DNA of 64,000 nt from Pestalotiopsis fici W106-1. Its lineage: Eukaryota > Ascomycota > Sordariomycetes > Amphisphaeriales > Sporocadaceae. This document shows, in pieces, positions 20,400-32,058 of the stretch. Location of the stretch: NCBI RefSeq assembly GCF_000516985.1, contig NW_006917101.1, positions 62,001-126,000 of the forward strand. Direction: 5' to 3'. Position numbers and translations under genes: made by a program. Below the pieces are notes generated by a model. It saw only the letters and a list, made by a program, of their open reading frames with translations, ran no database searches and was not told where the DNA came from. Every line of letters starts with the position of its first letter. The first letter of the stretch is position 1.

Positions 20400-22869
20400 G
20401 AGAACGCTCGCTGTTGATTGAGACTGAAGCAACAAGTGTGGTTGGGTGGTTACCTGCGGCCCCCCATTACTACTGCCACCAAAAGTCGTGTAGAATTGAA
20501 GGAAAAAGCAGCTACCATTTGACCCAATTAACGAGTTAAACACCTGTGCTTCTTTCCCATTCTGCCCTCTCCTTGCCTTGTGGTGTATGTAGTACCACCT
20601 ACCTTGACCTACTATGTACATATCCTCCTACCTTATTACATTATCGACCCAGATACCTTGCGAAATACCTAGCAAGCAAGGCACATGTGCAGGGTCTGGG
20701 ATGCTCCTCACAATTGCTAGCTCGCCGGTCCCCCCCTAACCACCTTGTAAAATTTATTTACCATAGTATTTTCTTTATTCTTTTTCTCATGCTCCTCTTG
20801 AGATTTTCCCACACTACTTTTCTCTTTGAAAGAGGCTCCGCTGCTGATATATGGCATTTGCGCATACATACTGTGTGCTTGTCTTCCAACACGGGTTGGT
20901 TACATGTGGATAGGTATCTCCGCTAGTAACTGGGTGACCCTCGTTCAATATTTGGTACTTGCACAGTAGAATTCCTTCCGTGGGCTTCTGTCATGTTCAT
21001 ATTCCGCATCATGACATTAGGTGAACGAAGCTTGATGCTCCTCGTGGACGGGATGTATCCAGAGCTTGCCCTCATGGGTTAACTCGTCCGAGTATAGGAC
21101 CACTTGAAGCCATCCAGAAGACTCGAGGCGGCCAGGGCTGCTTCCCGGATACATTACCTACCTTGCCTGATGTAGCCTGCTAGTGGTACCTTAGATACCC
21201 TCTCACCAGGAGGAACCTGGGTAATGCTGGCCTGGGGTTCACTTCACTCCCGGGCGTCTTGGAGGCTCTGCCTGGTAAGCAATGGACGGATCGGCCAGTG
21301 TACAGCTTGGGCATCTCCAATAGGAACTCTCGGAAGTGTTTGACGCAGTAAACACCACCAAGAATACGACTCTACTACCTTCAGTATCTACGTATATAAA
21401 CATACCATGTCAAAACCTTACCACTCATGGGCACCCCGCGAACAGATCCGGGTCATACGGAATACCCTGCTGGCTGGTAGAAGAGCTTCCCGACCTCTGT
21501 CGAAATTAGTTGGCTCGAGACGTACCGCACGCTATGGTCTGGGACTAGCGAGTACATTAGGCATATATGTCAAGGGATCCAACAACATATCTCCCGGCTA
21601 CCATGTACCACGTAGTGCCACTGTACCAGGGTTAAGCTCTGTCGCTTCTAGCATTTGTCCATCTCCCCATTTTGATACCAAACCACAGATGGTGACCACC
21701 TCGTCCCCTCCCCTTGCGTTTGGTAGCAACGTGCGGAGGGGGTGACGTCTGAGTTGTACACGGCACAGTGGCAGTTCTGGATCAAATCCCTTTGAGGAGC
21801 TCTTTAAATTGTCCGATTCGTGTGCCACAGCTGCACAGCCTTGGGTTTGGTCTATGACAACCTGGTTTTTCAACCATCCAAGCCCGGCACGGCTCACAAG
21901 AGGTCCCTTGGCCTTGACCCCTTGTGAGGGGAGGGTGACTGGACTGGCCAGCGCGACAGACAGTGGAGGGGACAGGACGTCAAATTGACACCACACACCA
22001 ACAGTACTCAGCCGTGGGTACTCGCCATGCAGACAGGACCTTTCCTGAGGTGCCGCCCCCCTCTCTAAAGAGGAGAGTCCAGGGGAATGGAACAACCGGA
22101 GGGTCGGCCGTTTGAAAGCACGCGAGGCGGGCCAGATGGGCTGGCTTTCCGTAATGTTTCCTTGTACCTTGCATGGGATCAGCGCTCTGCGGCAGAGTGC
22201 CGTTAGTGCCCTGCCCAAAAAATCAATCAATGTGCTAGATAATATAGGTAGACACGGGGCCTCAGCCAACAAACTCCCCTCTTTGTTGGAGAAAATACAT
22301 CGGCTCCCTTTTGCTCCCTGGCAAAGATATTATTGTCGACCTCACCTCGTGGGCTTCTTCGTCTCATCTCATCTCTCGTCTCATCCTGGGCAGCTTACCA
22401 TCCATCCGGTAGTGAGCATTTGGACATGGGCTTCTCAGTCATATCAAGTCCCCTTCTGTTCTTGTTTTTCAAAGCCTGCCGCCCCAGGCCACAAGTCTAG
22501 ACAATGACCGAAACTCCCAGCGATCTCAGTAATAACCCCTGCTACCTGTACTTTTCATGCTCCAGACCAAGGTCCTGCGTATCTTGGGTCGCCGCATTAT
22601 GGGTCAGATAATTACCCCTTTTGGATTATTCGCTCGTCAGGCCAATGGTTGGTGTTGAACAATGTGCCACAGTCACCCAGGGGGGGGGCCGTCTATCTAC
22701 ACAGTACGTCAAGCAAGATATGTACCTCAGCTGACACACAGACAAATGAAGGCACTGGAGGAAAGCTGTATCTACTGGATCGTTTGTTCTGCTGGCTGCT
22801 GGCTGCTTATTTGGTGTATTCTTGGAAGCATCTTGTGGAGATGGTAGATTATCATCCTACAAGTCATAC

Positions 22870-22889
22870 TGTGTGTGTGTGTGTGTGTG
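22870..22889. repeat. (TG)10 dinucleotide microsatellite
   Basis: Ten perfect TG units inside the gene desert, followed by a degenerate GCGTGC. Confidence 0.9.
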
Positions 22890-23828
22890 CGTGCAAAGAG
22901 AAAGCTTGAGCCTTGCAAGTTACATAGCAACATGTGTAATAAAATGGATCACGACAATTCCATTTCCTGCAAGTCGTGTGTAGACTGTAGGCCGTACAGT
23001 GAGTGAGTGGTTCTATACTATGGGCGGGGGTCCGCTTTCCCACTCTTTCGGGGCTGGCGTCAAAGTGAATGGGCCCTGACCCGCGATGCTGGGAGAATGA
23101 AAACTGGAACGGCAACCAAAAAGGAAATATAGGCTTTCCGCTCCGTACTCACAAACGTTGAGTTTTTCCTAAAACTACCATGTATACTCATGGCCTCTAC
23201 ATATACCTTGCGAATACTGCCTCAGATATTGAGAAAACTCCCAGCTTGACGCAAGGGAGGGGCAGGGGGGCTGACTGGCCTTGACGATGTATTGTCATTG
23301 GCTTTAGTCGTCCTGCAGCTCTCCTGCGACTGAAGTTATAGAGTAAATTGCATCGCCCTCGGCCCGCAGTTCATGGCCAAATAAGTGAGATATGATAGAA
23401 TGTCTCCTTGACGCCCAGTCCGTTGCTGTACTACTACTACAAGCTTGTTACATTTTCTACTTTTCTTGCCCGCCAATAGCAATTCTCCCCCCTGCAAGAA
23501 TTACTATCCGGCAGGCAGCTTCATTATACCCACGCCCAAGTGAAACAACATGTGCCTCCCGGCCTCCCTTCCCCTCCCCGTGCATATCATGTATGTATGT
23601 ATGACCCTGTGGGGGAAATAACCTCGCATCCTGTATCTGCTGTGCCACATGTAGTGTGCCGGGTTTGCGGGCGCGTTTGGTTAAACGTGACCACCGCGGC
23701 CTGCAATGATCACTGCACGTTTCGGTCCCAGGGAGATGGGATTGCTTTTTACCCCAAGGCGGAACCGACATGTCGGGTGTGCCTTTGCCAATCCCATCTA
23801 TCTGTGCCGAGCACATCATGTCTTGACG

Positions 23829-23919
23829 TTTCTTCTTCTTCTTCTCCCTTTTCTCTACTATTGTCTCTCTTCTTTCTTTTCTTCTTTCGAGTCTCCTCAC
23901 CTCCCTTTCCCCCCCTCCC
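23829..23919 (+). repeat. Polypyrimidine tract, about 90 bases
   Basis: A nearly pure C/T stretch on the plus strand with only scattered purines, beginning TTTCTTCTTCTT and ending in a C-rich CCCCCCCTCCC. In filamentous fungi such tracts often sit just upstream of transcription starts, so it could mark a plus-strand promoter inside the desert, but no convincing coding sequence follows. A 16-base T run lies 0.5 kb further on at 24427-24442. Confidence 0.7.
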
Positions 23920-24426
23920 ATTTCGAGTTGAAATTCTGTTTCGGGGACTTGCTTTCCATCGCCCCCCCACTATGGGAACACGAGCAATGGTGGACGCGGC
24001 CTAGTCCCTGGGCGACCATGCACGAATTTATGTTTTGGGATATCTGGAATGTCAATCACCTCTGGGCCAAGACTTGCTTTTCTTTATTCCTTATCAATAA
24101 CGATCCGCGGTACAACAACTCGTGGGCGGAATCGAAGACGTTGCGGAAAATGTGCTTACGGAATCCCAATTAATTCTCCACCGCCAAATCTCTTCCCTGG
24201 GTGTATGCGTATGTCTATATTACCCCCCCTCCCCACTTGGCATGGCTTGGATGGTAAATTTGTCTTTCGGTACTTCATGGTAGACTATGTGTGTATGTAC
24301 GTAAAATGTCTCGGAAACTCGAGTCTTATACATAGTTCATGGCCCCCCGTCTCATACCATGTCGCATATGAAAAGAAGAAAGAATACCTTTGTCCGCAGT
24401 AGAAAGAAGGTCTATCCCAGCCCGTC

Positions 24427-24442
24427 TTTTTTTTTTTTTTTT
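24427..24442. repeat. Poly-T run, 16 bases
   Basis: Uninterrupted T run within the gene desert, flanked by CT-rich sequence. Confidence 0.85.
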
Positions 24443-26783
24443 CCTCTTCAAGGAAAACAAACTTTCTCGCTTTTCCCGGGACTTTCCAATGCCGACCTTT
24501 ACGTATGCTTCTAGAAAGCGCCTCCCCTCTGATAGTAAGACAGGGTTGCAGCATATGTACTTCGTACATGGTACTCTCTCTGAACAGTAGCAGGGTTGTA
24601 AAGAAAAAAGAAGAACGAGAAGAAGAAGCAGAATAAGAAAGAGCCCAAAGGACCCCCGTCGCTTATGTTGCGCAACTCGGCAGTGCTTGATATCGCCACG
24701 AAGAACTTGTACGCAGTGCGCACATGCCCTCTTTGTCCGTATTCTCCTGACTCGTACTGGCTTTCTTTTATGATTCTATCCCACCTGGATTGATGAGCTT
24801 GCCCTTTTTTTCTTTTTCTTTTTTCCCTCCCCTTCCCCATCTACCGGCAGGGTTGAATCTTCAGCTCCTACCTTTGTGTCATGTCTTCATTAAATCATAC
24901 ACATCGGTTCTCATCGCTAGGTATCTCTTTGAATCAAACCCTTGGTGATACTCGATAGCGGGATTGGTGGGCGCCAACAAAAAACTACTTTAGTGAATTG
25001 ATAGCCCCCGTCCCAAGTTCGACGCCAGAGTCTCTTAAAGTCTGGAGCTTGTGATTTTATAGCTCACCACGCTAAATGGAAGCTGAGCTGGCTGGTCAGT
25101 TGTAGAGAACGCGTGGCAGACACGAAGAGATGGCCAACTAAAAAAAGAGAGTGAAGGTGAGAGAAAAGACACAAGGATGGAAATTCCAATCTCTCAAGAC
25201 ATGAAAACTGCTCATGAGATTATGATGAGTTGAACTTCTTTAGCGAAGCGAAAAGAGTCCGTTGTTGATCACCATGCGATAGTGTCAGCAAATATCAAGT
25301 AAAGTCAATGATAGTCAAGCCAAACATGGACTTAACGAATTTACTACAGATTTTTAGTGGTTTCGAACGAATCAGGTTCCATGGGGAAAAAAAGAAAATG
25401 GCATAGTATATTGTCCAGAAGCCAGCTGAAAAGAAAAGAAGATCAACATCTCCCCAAGATCGGCTTCAAAAAAAAGCCGTTCAACTGACAAGCCCGGCTT
25501 ATTGCCCTTGGCGGCCGATACTCACTAAAATTTCCCTTGGGGGGAACTTTTCTTTCTCTGTTGCCCACTTTCGGTTGCTGGCAAGCGGGATGGAGATTGG
25601 CGATAGCCTCACTTTATTGCCCCCTTCTCCCCCTAATAGTTTCCCAGTGACTAGCGGGCTTTTTAGCAAAACAACTACACCAAGGTAGGTACCGTTTTTT
25701 AGTGCCCGAGGCGGTAACATTTCGGTCCGTCCCCTTTCTTGTCTTCCTCTCATCAAGCTCACACTCCTGGCAACTCGACTGGTGGCTGAGTGATACAGAG
25801 AGCCGTGGCCACTGCGTAAGTGGAGTAAAAGTAACCCCCCCTCGAGCTGTCAGCCAAACGGCTCCCAGTCGTGTCGATCTATGTAGTCGTCCTCCCTATC
25901 CCACTATTAATCGGACGAAAAGAGACGGGAATTGCCGCTGTAAGTGGTTCCCCTCCGAATTCCAGCCCAAAGCTTAGCGATGGGGAGCACGGAGATTGTT
26001 GTCAATACGGCAGAGGATATCGGAAATGCCAAAGCAGACCACGAAAATCCTTTGCCCTGACTGTTGTAGTTGGTACGTACTCTGTAGATTGCGGCCGCCA
26101 GTCTTGACTCTTGATATAAAAAGTGTCTTGGGCACCTGACTCATGCTTTCAGATTTCCTTGGCAGTGTTTGGCGAATTAATTATAGCGTCAACCCGAGTA
26201 CTTTTACGGACAGCCATCACTGTTGCCTTGTCGTGTCACTTTTTAATCGGTGTGGTATCACCATTGACAAGTTATAGGGAAACAGTCTTGGTATCAACGC
26301 CGTTTGCATTGTCTTTTTAATGAATTTTGTTCAAAAAAGGAGAGCCACCATATCAAGAGCCATCCTCCGCCAGACAGTTTGATATCTATCTATGCGATTT
26401 GCAACTTAGCCTCAATTCCCATCATATCCCAATCTTGGGAAATAACTACACCTTTAACCTTGGCCTCTCTCACGCGCAATGGGGGAATAGTACGTGACTC
26501 CAAAAAATGACCACCGTCCTAAAAGGGGCGTACGAAAAAGGTTCAACAATGTTTGATAGGTCCGAAAATGATCCGTAGTCCCTGTGGGAAGAAAAGAAAA
26601 AGTAACACCTGTTGCTCCTGAAAATCAAAATCTCCTCGACACCATGTCACAGGGAGAGGGCTAGGTTGTGCTCAACTGCGCTACCGATATTTCTGCAGAA
26701 TCCAGTGTGCTGCAGCAGTTGTTTTTTGTCATGAAGCGATCGTCACATAATAGACTTGGGAGTCTCAACTGGTATCCCGGCTT

Positions 26784-27887
26784 CTAACGTGGAGATTGGC
26801 CCTCAATGGGACTGACAGGCATGCTGCGATGAATGCTAAAATCCGTGCTGCCTGTACGTCTCAAGGCTTGTGACATGGTTTCAATATTCAGGTCGCTGCT
26901 CGCGCCGATGCCCAAGTTGTGCTGAGTAGAGCTGGGGCTACCCAAAGGTTTCCGAGTCGGCGACATCTCCACGCCCTTGACAGAGCCTGATTTGCTTGTC
27001 GGTGGTGAAGTCTCCGGACCCTGTGATGACATGGGTGATCGCACGGGAGAAGGCGAGCGGTTGAGTCCGCTAGACGAGACAGAGGTCAGCCCGGCAAGGT
27101 GCATGGAGTCTCGGCTGCTCGCCGCAACACCGTGCTGTTCGGCTTGAACCACATCGGCAAAGGAAATGAAGCTGAGACGTCTCACGTCTGCAGCATCTAA
27201 ATTGCCGTAATTCGAGGCAGCTTCTTCCTTCTCTGCGAGCGACTGGAGTTCGTCTACCCAGGACGCGCTGGATTGCGTCTCATACGGAGCGCCTCCCGTA
27301 ACAGCCACGGAGGCAGGCTGGTGAGAAGCGTGCGTGACGATTTCGACGCTGTCGGGGTTGAGATGGTCGTCGGTGATGGCCTCTGATGTTGCATCCAGTG
27401 CGGGAGGGATATGGTTCTCGACTTGGATATGAGAAGGAATAGCGGGCGAATTGGGCAGAATTGCAGCACTTTCTTGAACATCTCGTTCAAAGATCTGGGA
27501 GCCCGCCGGAGACGTAAGGTGCGGAGAAGTCGTATAGATACCCCGTCCTGGAGACGAGGGTATCCTGTGCGGGGCTTCCATAGGGCCCGGTGATGTTTGT
27601 GTCGATCGTCTCGAGGATAGTTGTGATGCGTCTTGAGTGTGCGGAGGGCTGGGAATGCTGGCTTCGGCCTTGGACGGTGTTTTACTCGCAGTCGTAGCAC
27701 TGCTTGCCTTGTCGTCGGCCTTCTTCTTGCCAAAGCCAAAAAGACTGCGCTTCTTAGTCTTGTTGTTGTTGTCACCCTCAATGTCCTTCTCAGTCGGAGT
27801 CGGGGTGGATCCCGAGGTTGACGTCGGTTCGCTCAAGCTAGGCGCAGAGGCCTGCTTCTGTATATCTGCGGCTGGTGCGAGGCTCAT
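26784..27887 (-). CDS. Ser/Pro/Thr-rich fungal protein, function unknown
   Basis: A single exon encodes 367 residues. Most of the protein is low complexity and probably disordered (Ser, Pro, Thr). A short basic patch near residue 45 reads K-K-R-S-L-F-G-F-G-K-K-K and could be a membrane- or nucleus-directing signal. A better conserved-looking island near 235-255 reads D-V-R-R-L-S-F-I-S-F-A-D-V-V-Q-A-E; I recall this R-R-L-S-F-I-S-F-A-D-V-V element from hypothetical proteins of other filamentous ascomycetes, and R-R-L-S is a consensus protein kinase A site. A second island near the C-terminus contains M-S-Q-A-L-R-R-T-G-S-T-D-F-S. Many S-P pairs suggest phosphorylation by proline-directed kinases. 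No enzymatic domain is visible. Role unknown; the start at 27887 is the first ATG of the frame. Confidence 0.8.
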   Translation of the reverse strand: MSLAPAADIQKQASAPSLSEPTSTSGSTPTPTEKDIEGDNNNKTKKRSLFGFGKKKADDKASSATTASKTPSKAEASIPSPPHTQDASQLSSRRSTQTSPGPMEAPHRIPSSPGRGIYTTSPHLTSPAGSQIFERDVQESAAILPNSPAIPSHIQVENHIPPALDATSEAITDDHLNPDSVEIVTHASHQPASVAVTGGAPYETQSSASWVDELQSLAEKEEAASNYGNLDAADVRRLSFISFADVVQAEQHGVAASSRDSMHLAGLTSVSSSGLNRSPSPVRSPMSSQGPETSPPTSKSGSVKGVEMSPTRKPLGSPSSTQHNLGIGASSDLNIETMSQALRRTGSTDFSIHRSMPVSPIEGQSPR

Positions 27888-30800
27888 CGCGTCAAGCTTA
27901 CACTCGTTTGAACCTTAAGTGTACCGGAAGCGAGATTTGAGGCGGTTGAGTTTTGACAGCTAAGACCATGGACAAGTCAGCGAGAAGATCCAGAGAGAAA
28001 TAATTTTTATTTGTTTTTTTCTTTGGAGGACAAGGGCACTGATATCATTCGGAAAGGCCGCGAGCTAGGTTGAAACGGTGAGGAAGGCGAATGTGGGGGA
28101 ATGGAACCAAAGCCAGGTCGCACATGGCATACATCAAATGGCGTCCCTAATCTTGAAGATCTCTAGGCTGAAAAGATGGGAGATGCGTGACCGCTGCTTC
28201 TCGAGTTTGCAGATTGAAAACTTATCGGCGGCTTTGATGAAAGTATCACGTAGAACGAGAAAAACCTACCGTAAGCAAGCTGTTGCGCAAGATGGGCAGG
28301 GTCGGTCGAGGTGGCCCAAGCGATTTGTACGCGAGTCAATAATAAATCGTCGCCGCCGTCGTCGTCTTTTCGACTCTCTGCAGTAGCAATAGGACCCAAG
28401 TCGACGTATCAGTTGCCGAAAAGTCGCCTCGGATGCGATCTGCGTTCCCCGTAACACGCGCGAGTGAAAATGCGGTCACGAAGAGATCTGCTCCAGATGT
28501 AAAGAAAGCCGCGATGCTGGAGCCGGGATCCAGACAGATGGGGCAAGTTGATGTTTGGCGTCGAGAAATGACGTGGGGTGAACCAGGTCAATCGAGGGGT
28601 ATTATGGTGGGATTTTGAATAAGAGCGATCGAGGACTGGAGAGCAGGGGAAAACACAAAAAAGGGCCTGCGAATACGTGACTCTTCTTGATTTTCAAAAC
28701 CCCCTCGGGATTACCCAGGACTGGCTACCAATCAGACTTGGCTAGTTTGCGAACCCTCCAACGATGGTCGCGTCGGCTGTCACAGGAGCACCTTGGCGGG
28801 GATGGTGGATTTGCTGGAAACTTCGTGTAAGTCGAAAACTAGTAGTGAGCCAACAAAGGTATCGTAGAAGGCACAAACTTTGAATGATTCCGGGAACACC
28901 GTAAGCAAATTTGAATATCCTTGTTCGCTCTTCTCCGACTTTCCCGTAAAGTCAATTCGGTTGAGTTTATTGTGTTGAAAATTGGTTTTTGCTTGGAATT
29001 TCGCCCACCAAGAGGAGATGGTGAATAACACAAAAGTACAAGGTGCCACAGCAGTAAGAGTTTATGTGGTGTGTATGGGAGTATTTGTGTTGGCGTGTGT
29101 GAACTGCAACCGCGATGGTATGTATATGTGCGTTTGCTGGTCGCCAAAAGGTCGGGTTCAGTTTATGTATTCGTCAGTCCAGTGGATCGTAAGATTTGAG
29201 GACCAAGCAAGCTTTGTCACGATACAACAGCAGCAGCATCAGGATCACATGAGGTGAAGTAGTAAGAAAAAAACCGGGCTTTGCAGGGTCTATTTATCGG
29301 AAAGCCCAGCGGCATGTATTCGAAAAGGGAAGAGACTCCCTGGCGCGGCGCAGAGGCCAGATGACGATCGTTGGAGGGAGGAGATCCTGTTTGTTGCGCC
29401 GAATGGGGGCAGCAGCGGCCGTTTCCAAGTTCACAGCAGCAGCCAGAGGTCCTCGATATTGGGCCAACAACGGCCATTGACTGAAAGCAGAGAGTCGGCT
29501 CATGCGATGCCCTTGAACGGCGCTTCCTGATTGGGCCTGTTACTGGTCGCATTAAAGAGCCCATGCAATCAATCCCATCCCGTGTTGCGTTGCTGAAAAT
29601 AAGTACAGGTGCGGCAAGGGTTATGGCCTCACTACAGTATTGCACAGCCATGTTATGTATAGATGGCAACGTGCAGCAATCTAATATTCTCCCGTAATAT
29701 CGATGAAAGCCTTGCCCCCAGTGCGTTTGCTGAGCGAGCACTTTGAAATACTACTAACATCGATATAGTCACAAACAAGCTTATAGGGCTGGGGGTTGAG
29801 CCTGCGAAGAGAACAAGTAAAGGTACTTGATCCCGTGCCCTCCGACTGTGTTATATCTGACAACTGGATGAGGACTCGACTGTTTCAAACAAACTTTACT
29901 GTCAGCCAGGCGATAGAAACGTCCTACTGGTACACTAATCAGTTGGGGACTAACAAAAGCACCCAACTACGGTCATTACCTAGCTGCCTGAACAGTCCTT
30001 TATTGTTACAGGTAGCGATCTCGTCACTGGTCGTGACTTTGCCCCGTGATATGGAGACCAGGTTGGGGGCGACAACAAATCCTGGACCTGAGCAAACATG
30101 AGGTAATTCTTGTAAAAGAAAATCAATGGCTGCCTGGGTATATGCGATATATGCCCAACGGCTGGGTCGAGTCCAAAAGAAGAACGTTCCTGACATGGAG
30201 AGCTGCGCATCTTCATCCACATGAAACTCTAAATTGTGGTTGTGAAGTAGGAAACACTACGTCACCATGAGGGGCTGCCCAGTCTCTCTTTTCTCTCAAA
30301 CAATACCAAAGATTGGCAATGGGGATGTCGTCTGTTCGTTTTCGGGGTTGTGCCTGTGTCGATCCCTGACCTCGAACAAGACTTGGACGCGCTGGCTGGC
30401 AACGCAACCCCCAACTTTTTTTTTTTTCGCTTTTGCGCAGCTTTCCAGAACGGGCAATTGTGGGGCAGAGATGAGCTGGACCTCCACCCAGAGAGCACGA
30501 GGGTCTTTTTCTTTGGGGCCGACTCGAGACCTGGACCCGAGCAAACTAAAGACCCAGAATAAAACGATACGATTCTTATCGCGACGCGACCACGTGACCG
30601 ACGCGGACAAAAAATTTGCCTGGGTCCGACATGCGAAGCTATCGCGGCACCGGTTGGGTATGGAGCTCCTGAGAATTTGTGAATTCGAGGATAGTCGGGC
30701 CATCAACAATCTCCCGTATGCGCTCCCAACCATACAAACCGGCGAATTAACGATTTGGGGGATCATACGAACTTTTTGGCTTTGAAATTAGCCAGGCAGG

Positions 30801-30911
30801 TTTCGTCAATTGGCGGTTGCGTGAGCCTCGACGTACGGCCAACGGATCCCAATCTACCGCCGAAACAAAATCCACCGCGATATCCATCTCCCACATACAC
30901 ATTCATTGAAG
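27888..30911. other. Gene-free stretch between Ser/Pro-rich orphan and MRPL20
   Basis: About 3 kb between two divergently read genes. The 27888-28800 part is probably the 5' leader and promoter of the minus-strand orphan. The 30250-30911 part is upstream of MRPL20 and contains a T/C-rich tract (about 30418-30435) and a CACGTG core listed separately. A 174-codon open frame at 29741-29217 (minus) shows no family features. Nothing else supportable. Confidence 0.45.
30591..30596 (+). promoter_or_regulatory. CACGTG core in an imperfect palindrome upstream of MRPL20
   Basis: CACGTG, the recognition core of basic helix-loop-helix factors, is flanked by CGCGAC on the left and ACCGACGCG on the right, giving a GC-rich near-palindrome about 315 bases before the MRPL20 start. 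Use as a regulatory site is inference from its form and position. Confidence 0.35.
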
Positions 30912-31517
30912 ATGGAGCGTCCGGCCCTACAACCGCTTAGGCGTCTGGCCTCACAGCACCTCCCTCTGACGGCCAAACGAACCCAAGCCACGGCATCCCG
31001 GACGAGAAAGGCCCTCAAGATTGCGCCCCACGAGTCGTTCCTGGCAGGCAAGACCAACGAGGACCACATCATCTTCAATCCGCCATCGTCGGCGCCCTCG
31101 GTCTACCACACGCCCTTCAAGTTTCTGCCGCGCTCCGACCCGCGCCGGCAGGCCAACCTCACGCAGATCATCCGGGCCTCGTCATCACCAGCATCGACCG
31201 GCGTGGTGGCACCAGAGCTCGGCACCCAGACCAACGGCGGCTTCGTCCCGCCCAAGCAAAACGTGACGAGGGAGCAGGTCGAGGAGATGCGGGCACTCCG
31301 GGCGCTGGACCCGACCAAGTGGAGCGTCGCGGCGCTGGCCAAGAAGTTTGACTGCACCAACTGGTTCGTCATGATGTGCTGCAAGGCCAGCCCCGAGCAC
31401 AAGGCCAGCGAACAGGCGAGACTCGAGGCCATCAAGGCCAGATGGGGTCCCATCCGGACACAGGCGAGAGAGGAGCGCAAGAAGAGGAAAGCCATGCTGG
31501 GTAGAAGCGAGTTATAG
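30912..31517 (+). CDS. MRPL20: Mitochondrial large-subunit ribosomal protein MRPL20 (mL58)
   Basis: A single exon encodes 201 residues. The N-terminal ~35 residues are rich in Arg, Leu, Ser and Thr with no acidic residues after Glu2 (R-R-L-A-S-Q-H-L-P-L-T-A-K-R), a typical mitochondrial targeting peptide. The mature part contains F-N-P-P-S-S-A-P-S-V-Y-H-T-P-F-K-F-L-P, followed by R-E-Q-V-E-E-M-R-A-L-R, then P-x-K-W-S-V-A-A-L-A-K-K-F-D-C-T-N-W-F-V and a basic C-terminal helix. These are hallmarks of the fungal MRP-L20 family, a structural component of the mitoribosome large subunit. The ATG at 30912 is preferred; an in-frame TTG lies two codons upstream. The gene is read divergently from the Ser/Pro-rich orphan. 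Confidence 0.92.
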   Translation: MERPALQPLRRLASQHLPLTAKRTQATASRTRKALKIAPHESFLAGKTNEDHIIFNPPSSAPSVYHTPFKFLPRSDPRRQANLTQIIRASSSPASTGVVAPELGTQTNGGFVPPKQNVTREQVEEMRALRALDPTKWSVAALAKKFDCTNWFVMMCCKASPEHKASEQARLEAIKARWGPIRTQAREERKKRKAMLGRSEL

Positions 31518-32058
31518 TAGGAAGGATCAGGGAGAGACCAGTGAAAGCGAACTCGAAGTTAGGAAAGCCTGAAGAAGGCGCCAGCACCATGTCTTGAACA
31601 AAAGGGTAGCCTGAGTGTGGGCAAGCGTAGCAGCAGTTGCTCATCGAGAAGTCAGGAGCAAGGAACGAAGCTGTACGAAAACTGTGTCTCATGTGTACAA
31701 CAGAACGTCCTCAATCGGGATATACGGAACAAAACAAGGAGAAAGCGAAAAGCATATGGCATTTGCCGACCATGGCGTTTGGGGGATAGATGCGGCAAAA
31801 TCGACTGTCAGATACTAATCACCCCTTCACTGTATATCAACGAGGCCACATTGGTTTTCAACAATGGGCGTCAATCATTTGTATAAATCCGAATCAATTA
31901 TCAAACATGCGCACTCATGGAATGCCTCATCTACACCTTGCGCCTAGAATGTAGCATGCCTCAGTCATGTTGTCGTTTGCGTCCCTGCCGTGAAACCCAG
32001 ATTCCAGCAATCTCGATTGTGTGACGCCTTGAAGGTTGTGTTCTCTCCTTTCTTTTCT
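31518..32058. other. Convergent 3' region between MRPL20 and the F-box gene
   Basis: The two genes converge here. The stretch should hold both 3' untranslated regions; no coding sequence or RNA gene is visible. Confidence 0.5.

Larger units (their letters stand above)
18984..26783. other. Gene desert, about 7.8 kb
   Basis: Between the start of the RasGAP gene and the stop of the Ser/Pro-rich orphan (both minus) I can support no protein-coding gene, tRNA or rRNA. The first 1.5 kb upstream of RasGAP is probably its promoter and 5' leader (GA/CT tracts, an A23 run). The rest contains short tracts listed separately, repeated TACCTA-type words (20594-20680, 21161-21200), and AT-rich 26.1-26.7 kb. 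The longest open frame (22272-21598, minus) starts at a TTG, has almost no internal Met and shows no recognisable motif. A long non-coding transcript, a long 5' leader, or decayed sequence are all possible. Confidence 0.45.

Noticed and set aside
21598..22272. 224-codon open frame on the minus strand in the gene desert
   Set aside because: It begins at a TTG, has almost no internal Met, biased composition and no family resemblance. Kept only as a possibility if transcripts are found.
29217..29741. 174-codon minus-strand frame
   Set aside because: No domain, no plausible promoter or introns, composition like shifted noncoding DNA.
30081..30545. Repeated 17-base word CCTGGACC(T/C)GAGCAAAC at two sites about 450 bases apart
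   Set aside because: A one-mismatch 17-mer is expected a few times by chance in a window of this length, and the flanks do not align.
30267..30785. Overlapping open frames on both strands upstream of MRPL20
   Set aside because: Frames on both strands overlap in a GC-rich promoter region and contain poly-Phe/Lys from the T run; no family features.
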